Assembly (NCBI GenBank): GCA_964353455.1
Contig: CAYGWP010000339.1
Span: 1-11,510 of the forward strand
Source of the DNA: CAYGWP01 sp964353455
GTDB lineage: Bacteria; Planctomycetota; Phycisphaerae; FEN-1346
Length of the DNA stretch: 11,510 nt
Reading direction: 5' to 3'
This document shows, one piece after another, positions 6,854 through 11,510 of the stretch. The number at the start of each line of letters is the position of its first letter. Positions within the stretch are counted from its first letter, which is position 1. Position numbers and translations under genes: made by a program. The notes beneath the pieces were generated by a model, which was not told the DNA's origin, did not search any database, and saw nothing but the letters and a program-made list of their open reading frames with translations.

Positions 6854-6931
6854 ATGAATGACGCCGACATCTTCACCCAGCCGTGGCCGCGGGTCCTCAT
6901 GCCTCTCGCCCCGGAGGAGGGGATTCGATAG
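6854..6931 (+). CDS. Tiny 25-residue ORF before the second NACHT gene
   Basis: ATG 6854 follows GAGGAG (within 6842-6847) by six bases; the TAG is at 6929-6931. The NACHT ATG follows 21 bases later with its own GGAGGAG site. The product is acidic at its start (MNDADIF) and contains FTQPWPRVLMPLAP before ending EEGIR. Position, spacing and the LMP pattern parallel the 29-residue ORF at 2065-2154. It is too short for family assignment. The clean ribosome site and the repeated arrangement are the reasons to call it. Confidence 0.5.
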   Translation: MNDADIFTQPWPRVLMPLAPEEGIR

Positions 6932-6952
6932 GATATCTGCTGGAGGAGTGGC

Positions 6953-8020
6953 ATGCCCGCACGGCTCGCACAGCTCGTCGGCGTTCGGTCGCAGATGGCC
7001 GAGGCGCTCCACCACTACTATCGCGCCGTTATCGAGCGGCTGGACCGCACCCCATGGTTCCGCGGAGGCGAAGCCGTCCGAGCCTCCCGGATCGCCGTCC
7101 CCGCTCGGGTTCTTAAGGAAGATACCCGCCCCGGACCCGAGCGGCCGGGCCACCGGCCCGGCGAGGACGAGCGCGGCGATCGCGCCGAGCGGCCGCTGAT
7201 GGACCCGGAGATCGCCGCCCTCTACGAGGAGCCCACCCGCCAGAAGCGCCAGGAGGAGGTGCCCTGGACCCGCGAGCGGCTGCGCTTGCGCCGAGCCATC
7301 GTCCTCGGTGCACCCGGCGGCGGCAAGTCCTTCTTCACCGACATGACCGCCGTCGAGATCGCCCGCGACGCCCTCCGGCAACTGGATGAACATCGTGCGG
7401 CCATCGACGTCCTGCCTGTCCCGATCCACGTCGAGTTGGCCGCCCTTGCCGCCCGGGACCTCCCCCGCGATCCGGCCGATGCGCTCCTTGCCGTCCTCGC
7501 GCAGACGCTCGCGCCCTGGCCGCGGCTCCTTGAGCATATCCGCCCGCGCCTGCGGACCGAGACGGCCTGGCTCATCCTCGACGCCCTCGACCAGGTCGAA
7601 GAGGCCGACCGCTCGCACCTGCGTGCTCGCCTTGCCGCCATCGGCGCCCAGCAGTGGCGATGCCGCGTCATCCTTACGTGCCGCGTGGCCAACTACGACC
7701 GGGCGTTCATCCCATGGGCGACGCTTACGGAGTACGACCTTGCCCCGTTCGACCCGCGCGAGGTCCGGCGTTTCATCGACCGGTGGTTCGGTCCCATCGA
7801 CGCTCGCGGTCAGGCCCTCCGCCAAGCGGTCGAGGCAAGTTTTGCCCTCCGCAACGCCTGCCGCAACCCGCTCATAGCCACGCTCGCGTGCCTTGCGCAC
7901 GAGGAGATTCCGGTGACGGAAGACACGCGGCGGGTGGACCTGTATGCGCGGGTTCTCAGGGGCCTTGCGCGGCGGGCGTGTGTCGTACTTCCCGGAATGA
8001 TGGCACGTTGTTGGAGTTAA
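6953..8020 (+). pseudogene. Second NACHT NTPase, truncated by the insertion element
   Basis: ATG 6953 follows GGAGGAG (6942-6948) by four bases. The N-terminal domain (MPARLAQLVGVRSQMAE) is paralogous to that of the first NACHT protein, followed by a charged linker (55-105), Walker A GAPGGGKS (119-126), Walker B WLILDALD (206-213), sensor arginine in VILTCR (239-244), and the start of the winged-helix part (CRNPLIATLACLA, 303-315). Coding similarity to the first NACHT protein stops near residue 342 (base 7978). The remaining 13 codons to TAA 8020 lie inside the insertion element. The winged-helix remainder, the HRSFxEY motif and the whole HEAT array are absent downstream. The ATPase core is intact, so a 355-residue product could still be made, but it would lack the sensing half and is probably non-functional or dysregulated. 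Confidence 0.9.
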
Positions 8021-8082
8021 ATGGGTGAGGTAAAGCGCTTCCTCCTGGGAGCGGGGAGAACCCGCAGAAGGGAGAAGCGATC

Positions 8083-9786
8083 ATGTTGGAGGACACCAGA
8101 GAAGTTCATGTGAAGCAGGCAGGTGAGGGGATGCCCGCGGGGGGCGGGAACGGAGCGCAGGCCGAGCGCAACGAGGCCGGAGCGGAGTTCCCGCCCCCCG
8201 CGGGCTCGGCGGCGGGGATGGGACCGCCCGGCCAGCCGTTGCCCATCCCTGCCAGGCCGGCCCCGGCCCCCAAGGTAGCGCCCGTCGCCGGGTCCTCGCC
8301 CGTTGTGGCCGCACCGGAGACAGGGGACTCGCTTTCCCGGTCGGCATCCCAGGCGGCCGTTTCGAATGCCGCGGCTGGCCCTCCCGCACCGGAGCCGCCG
8401 ACCGGCGCTGAGGGGCCTGAGTCTCCGGAAGCGCCGCCGGACGAGGATCTGGAGTTCCACCTCCCGCGGCTCTTGAGCGGGCCGCGCCGCGGTCGCAGAC
8501 TGGTCAAGCCCGTCCCGGTCGACACCAAGGGGGCCTCCCTCACGGCCGCCCAGCGGCTGATCATCCTCGATACGTGGCGCCGCAGCGGCCTGCCCGCCGG
8601 CGACTTTGCCGACCTGGTGGGCGTCAGCAAGCACACCCTCTACGCCTGGAAGAAGAAGTTCGAGGCGGAGGGGCCGGGCGGTCTTGCGGACCGGCCCAAG
8701 GGCCATCGCGGCAGCAGCCTGCCGGACCTGACCCGCCGCTCCATCCTGATGCTCAAGCAGGACCACCCCGACTGGGGCTGCCAAAGGATCAGCGACGTCC
8801 TGGTGCGTGGCCCGGGCCTGGCGGCCAGTCCGGCGGCTGTTGCGAAGGTCCTCCACGAGGTCGGCTACGAACTCGTGGAAGAGACGACCTCGCCGCACCC
8901 CGACAAGGTCCGGTCCTTCGAGCGGGCCAGGCCTAACCAACTGTGGCAGTCGGATCTCTTCACGTTCATTCTGAAGCGTCAGAACCGCCGCGTGTACCTG
9001 GTGGCGTTCCTGGACGACCACAGCCGCTTTATCACCAGTTACGGCCTGCACGCCAGCCAGTCGTCGGCCCTGGTGCTGGAGGTCCTGCGGGCGGGCATCG
9101 CATCCTACGGAACGCCCGAGGAGGTGCTCACCGACAACGGTTCGCAATACGTGACTTGGCGCGGCACGAGCGCCTTCGCCAAGGAGCTTCAACGTCGCGG
9201 CATCCGGCACGTGGTCTCGGCGCCGCGGCACCCGCGGACCCTCGGGAAGGTCGAGCGGTTCTGGGGCACCCTGTGGCGGGAGTGCCTGGAGGCGGCCGTC
9301 TTCATCGACTTGGCGGACGCCCAGCGGCGGATCGGTCACTTCGTGGACTACTACAACTTCCGCCGGCCCCACCAGGGTCTGGAAGGCCTTGTGCCGGCCG
9401 ACCGGTTCTTCCACGCCGCCCCGCAGGTCAAGGAGACGCTGGCGAAGCGTGTGGCGGCCAACGCCCTGGACCTGGCCCGGCAGGGCCTGCCGAAGGCCCC
9501 GTTCTACCTGACGGGTCAGGCGGGCGGCCAGGCGTTCAGCGTCCATGCCGAGGGTGAGCGGGTGATCCTGTCGCGCCCGGGCGTCCCGGGGCAGGAAGTG
9601 GACCTCGTGCCGCCCGCGGCCCCGCCGGAGTCGATGCCCGAACCGGTGTCGCCCCAGGGCGTCGTGGGGGCGGACGCGCCGCTGGACGAACCGTTGCCTC
9701 CGGGCGCATCGGTCCTGGATGAAGGCATCCAGAACATCGCCCGATCCCTTCAGGACCCGCCAGACACGGAAGGAGGCCAGTCATGA
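8083..9786 (+). CDS. IS481-like DDE transposase (integrase core) with long disordered N-terminus
   Basis: ATG 8083 follows GGGAG (8070-8074) by eight bases; the product has 567 residues. Residues 1-150 are Pro/Ala/Gly-rich and probably disordered, which is unusual for the family. Residues 151-205 are a helix-turn-helix of the kind seen in IS3/IS481 transposases (VGVSKHTLYAWKKKFE). Residues 215-265 form a second DNA-binding helical region (WGCQRISDVL). The RNase H-like integrase core holds the catalytic triad D291 (WQSDLF), D351 (LTDNGSQY) and E391 (GKVERFWGTL). YYNFRRPHQGL (423-433) is the usual C-terminal core motif. The D351-E391 gap (39 intervening residues) is slightly longer than the common 35. 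A further 130 residues follow, including a Pro-rich tail. Its TGA overlaps the next ATG by four bases (ATGA). The protein looks intact and may be active. Confidence 0.92.
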   Translation: MLEDTREVHVKQAGEGMPAGGGNGAQAERNEAGAEFPPPAGSAAGMGPPGQPLPIPARPAPAPKVAPVAGSSPVVAAPETGDSLSRSASQAAVSNAAAGPPAPEPPTGAEGPESPEAPPDEDLEFHLPRLLSGPRRGRRLVKPVPVDTKGASLTAAQRLIILDTWRRSGLPAGDFADLVGVSKHTLYAWKKKFEAEGPGGLADRPKGHRGSSLPDLTRRSILMLKQDHPDWGCQRISDVLVRGPGLAASPAAVAKVLHEVGYELVEETTSPHPDKVRSFERARPNQLWQSDLFTFILKRQNRRVYLVAFLDDHSRFITSYGLHASQSSALVLEVLRAGIASYGTPEEVLTDNGSQYVTWRGTSAFAKELQRRGIRHVVSAPRHPRTLGKVERFWGTLWRECLEAAVFIDLADAQRRIGHFVDYYNFRRPHQGLEGLVPADRFFHAAPQVKETLAKRVAANALDLARQGLPKAPFYLTGQAGGQAFSVHAEGERVILSRPGVPGQEVDLVPPAAPPESMPEPVSPQGVVGADAPLDEPLPPGASVLDEGIQNIARSLQDPPDTEGGQS

Positions 9787-10736
9787 ATGCGATTCAATCT
9801 CCCACGCACGAGGCGAAGGTCCCGGCGCAGCCGGCCGGGGCCGGCGGAATCGGCCGCAATGTACTCGCCCCGCCACGTCGCCGGGGGCGGCTGGTCGAAC
9901 GTCTGTCGCCACTCGGACGGCGCCGGCGGCAATTGATGGCTCTCCAGCCGCGCGGCCGTCTCGAGCGTGGCCACCGCCACGTGCCCCTGTGGCACTTCTA
10001 TCGTGCTGTCGTCGGCCAGGCGGCGCAGGCGCACGAGCCCCGACTCCACGGATAGTTGCGTCTCGCCCGACTGGGCGACCAGGAGGAACCGCGTGCCCAT
10101 AACCTCAACTTCGGCCGTCGGCGTGCGGATCATCATCGGTCTGTCGGCGGGTTGCGGGCGGACATCGCCAGTCAGCGAGCCGTGCCGCAGCGCCAGTTGC
10201 TTTTGCGCCCCGTGGGACAACGCCAGTTCCGAGTCCCCGGCGACCGTCACGACCGAGCCGTCGGCGAACCGCAACTGGGCGGAACTGGCGGCCCCCTCTA
10301 CGCTCAGTGTCCCCGCGCGCATTTGGGCGCCGGGCTTAAGGCCGCTCTCCGCCCGGCCGCCTTCGGGGCTCCACGACGCGGCCCCCGACACCTGCGTAAG
10401 CGTGATGATCTCGGCTCTCTCCCGGCTGAGCCAGAAGGCCACCACGCCTACGATCACGGCCGCCGCTGCGACCGCCACGGCCGCACGCTTCCAGCGATGC
10501 GGGCCGCCCGTCTCGCGGACGGGTTGTGCCCGTAGCGGCGCCTTGATCGCCTGCTCGCGGGCCAGGTCCGCCATCCCCAACGCCTGCATTGCCATCTCCC
10601 GCAGCGACGCCCGCGCCTCGGCGTCGGTCTTCAGGAGCGAGCTCAGGGCCTCAACCTCGGCCGGGGACAGGTTGCCGTCGAGGTATCGCACCAGGAGTTG
10701 GTCGCGGCGATCGGGGGGCATCTGGTTTGGGTTCAT
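9750..10736 (-). pseudogene. FecR-like membrane protein, probably 3'-truncated at the element
   Basis: ATG at 10736 overlaps the sigma factor stop by four bases (ATGA), so the two are coupled. The 328-residue frame has a cytoplasmic N-terminal segment (1-82) with an anti-sigma-like helix pattern (LLVRYLDGNLSPAEVEALSS), one membrane span (about 84-103), and a periplasmic FecR domain (about 110-255) containing LRFADGSVVTVAGDSELAL, PTAEVEVMGTRFLL and the terminal GHVAVA. FecR-like proteins relay a surface or envelope signal to a paired ECF sigma factor. After DQPPPATWRGEY the frame becomes antisense to the element's second ORF and to the transposase end, so the last 30-40 residues are probably not native. 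In related planctomycete proteins a further C-terminal domain, often lectin-like, follows at this point; its absence is an inference from family style. Confidence 0.75.
9783..9850 (+). pseudogene. Start of a second element ORF, cut at the junction
   Basis: ATG 9783 overlaps the transposase stop (ATGA) and has AGGAGG (9771-9776) six bases upstream, so this is a real, coupled start. The first residues read MNAIQSPTHEAKVPAQPAG. The frame stays open to 10055, but from about 9850 the DNA is the antisense of the FecR-like gene, so only roughly the first 22 codons belong to the element. Some elements with integrase-type transposases carry an ATPase helper gene next. Too little remains here to identify it. 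Confidence 0.45.
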
Positions 10737-11275
10737 GGCGCCTCCGGACTTGTGCGCTGGGCCTGGCCGGCCAGCCGCCGCTCAATGCACTGCGCGAGTG
10801 CCCGATGCAGCCGCGAGAGCCTCTGATAGATGGCGTCGAGGCCCACGCCGAGGGCCTGCGAAACCTCGGCGCACGATCGCTCCTGGAAGTACCGCAGGTG
10901 CAGCACGCGGCGCGAATCCGCAGGCAGGGCATCGAGGCATTGCCGAAGGGCCTCGACGCGGTCGCTCTCGGGCCGGGCGGCCTCGCGAATCCACTCGGAT
11001 TCAAGGAGTTCCAGCGAGGCCGCATCGAGCACCAGCACGCGGGCCTTGCGCGAGCGGATAAGATTGAGGGCCTCATGCCGGGCGGTCACATGGGCCCAGG
11101 AGACCAATTGGGCCTCGCACTCGAACTGCCCGCCGCCGGTCAGCGCCTTGACCGTGACGTTCTGGAAGATGTCTTCCGCCGCCTGGGCGTCGCGCACGAT
11201 GACCCACGCCGACGCCGAGATCCGCATCCGCGCCGCCAGTAGCGTCCGAACGATGTATTCCTGGGCCAGGGCCAT
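10733..11275 (-). CDS. ECF-type RNA polymerase sigma factor (Rhodopirellula/Verrucomicrobium-like family)
   Basis: I choose ATG 11275, because GGTGGGAG (11281-11288) stands five bases upstream of it; the longer GTG start at 11287 lies inside that ribosome site. The 180-residue product has sigma region 2 (about 5-80), including the core-binding and -10 recognition stretch DAQAAEDIFQNVTVKAL and SWAHVTARHEALNLIRSRKAR. Region 4 (about 113-168) has LRYFQERSCAEVSQALGVG and a helix-turn-helix ending AIYQRLSRLHRAL. Regions 1.1 and 3 are absent, as expected for ECF factors. It directs RNA polymerase to a small target set and is presumably held by the coupled FecR-like protein. With that partner truncated, control may be lost. 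Confidence 0.92.
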   Translation of the reverse strand: MALAQEYIVRTLLAARMRISASAWVIVRDAQAAEDIFQNVTVKALTGGGQFECEAQLVSWAHVTARHEALNLIRSRKARVLVLDAASLELLESEWIREAARPESDRVEALRQCLDALPADSRRVLHLRYFQERSCAEVSQALGVGLDAIYQRLSRLHRALAQCIERRLAGQAQRTSPEAP

Positions 11276-11510
11276 ATGCGCTCCCACCTATTAAACACCC
11301 AGGCTTGCCGAATCCTGACACCTTTTTTCCAGAGCGTTAGCGCCTCTTCGGTTCCCGACTCAAGGGCAGACCGAGTGCCGGCGCAGAGCGTTACCGCGCT
11401 AGACATCGATTCTACCGGAGGACTTCAGCGGCCCGCTCGGACGGCGCTACATGAGGCAAGAGTTTCACGCTAATTCCATCATCGGCCGGATGCGTGTCAG
11501 AGGCGTAATG
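11276..11510 (-). promoter_or_regulatory. Region upstream of the sigma factor gene
   Basis: This 235-base stretch holds no convincing gene on either strand. On the minus strand, reading toward the sigma gene, it contains an A-tract followed by GGTGTCAGGATTCGGC (about 11328 down to 11307), then TTTAAT (11295-11290). TTTAAT resembles a -10 box but lies too close to the ribosome site, and no matching -35 box is at a proper distance. An autoregulated ECF promoter is likely in this stretch but cannot be placed with confidence. Confidence 0.25.

Larger units (their letters stand above)
7979..9850 (+). mobile_element. IS481-like insertion element, right end not resolved
   Basis: The left boundary is where NACHT coding stops: TGTGTCGTACTTCCCGG begins at 7979. 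A TGTC-type end is common for elements with integrase-type transposases. The element carries a DDE transposase (8083-9786) and the first codons of a coupled second ORF (9783). The element-like signal fades into a FecR-like gene on the other strand at about 9830-9860, so 9850 is an estimate. I could not find the inverted complement of the left end near that point. The two flanks are different genes, so this is not a simple insertion. The transposase leader contains the hairpin GCGGG-GAGAA-CCCGC (8051-8065). Confidence 0.7.

Noticed and set aside
9967..11061. A 364-residue plus-strand ORF over the FecR and sigma genes
   Set aside because: It is antisense to two well-supported coupled genes and has no domain features.
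11289..11320. Sigma-70 promoter for the ECF sigma gene with TTTAAT as the -10 box
   Set aside because: TTTAAT is only a few bases from the ribosome site, which would leave essentially no 5' leader, and no -35 consensus is found 16-18 bases upstream.

Overview
This window is a GC-rich chromosomal segment, probably from a planctomycete or a relative in the PVC group. Two things support that: the ECF sigma factor on the minus strand resembles the Rhodopirellula/Verrucomicrobium-type family and is translationally coupled to a membrane-anchored FecR-like protein, and the rest is dominated by large NACHT-HEAT proteins. The assignment rests on protein style alone, not on a marker gene.

Bases 1-8020 are an accessory region built from at least three related NACHT-HEAT units, all on the plus strand. 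Unit A is only the 3' end of a HEAT-repeat gene (1-297). Unit B has a 63-residue peptide gene with a near-perfect ribosome binding site (438-629), an E1/ThiF-like adenylating enzyme (696-1976), a 29-residue peptide gene (2065-2154), and a NACHT NTPase with 17 tandem 36-residue HEAT repeats (2154-6039). That last gene is split by a frameshift in a run of eight G. Unit C has an unrecognised 164-residue protein (6219-6713), a strong hairpin, a 25-residue peptide gene (6854-6931), and a second NACHT gene (6953 to about 7978) that is cut off. The HEAT tails of units A and B are paralogous, and a 17-bp motif follows both. Each NACHT gene directly follows a tiny ORF. The two NACHT proteins share a short N-terminal domain with no obvious effector, so any effector may act in trans.

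Bases 7979 to about 9850 are an IS481-like element that destroyed the second NACHT gene. It has a DDE transposase (8083-9786) and the start of a second, coupled ORF (9783). The right side of the element runs into a different gene: the 3' end of a FecR-like gene on the minus strand (to 10736), which looks truncated. That gene is coupled by an ATGA overlap to an ECF sigma factor (10733-11275). The two sides of the element do not belong to one interrupted gene, so there was a deletion, an inversion or recombination between element copies, or an assembly join.

If there is a new system here, it is the repeated [accessory protein(s) - tiny peptide - NACHT-HEAT] cassette, with an E1-like enzyme in one copy. 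NACHT/STAND proteins in bacteria are established anti-phage sensors and switches. A defence or conflict role for this cassette is inference; nothing in the sequence demonstrates it.
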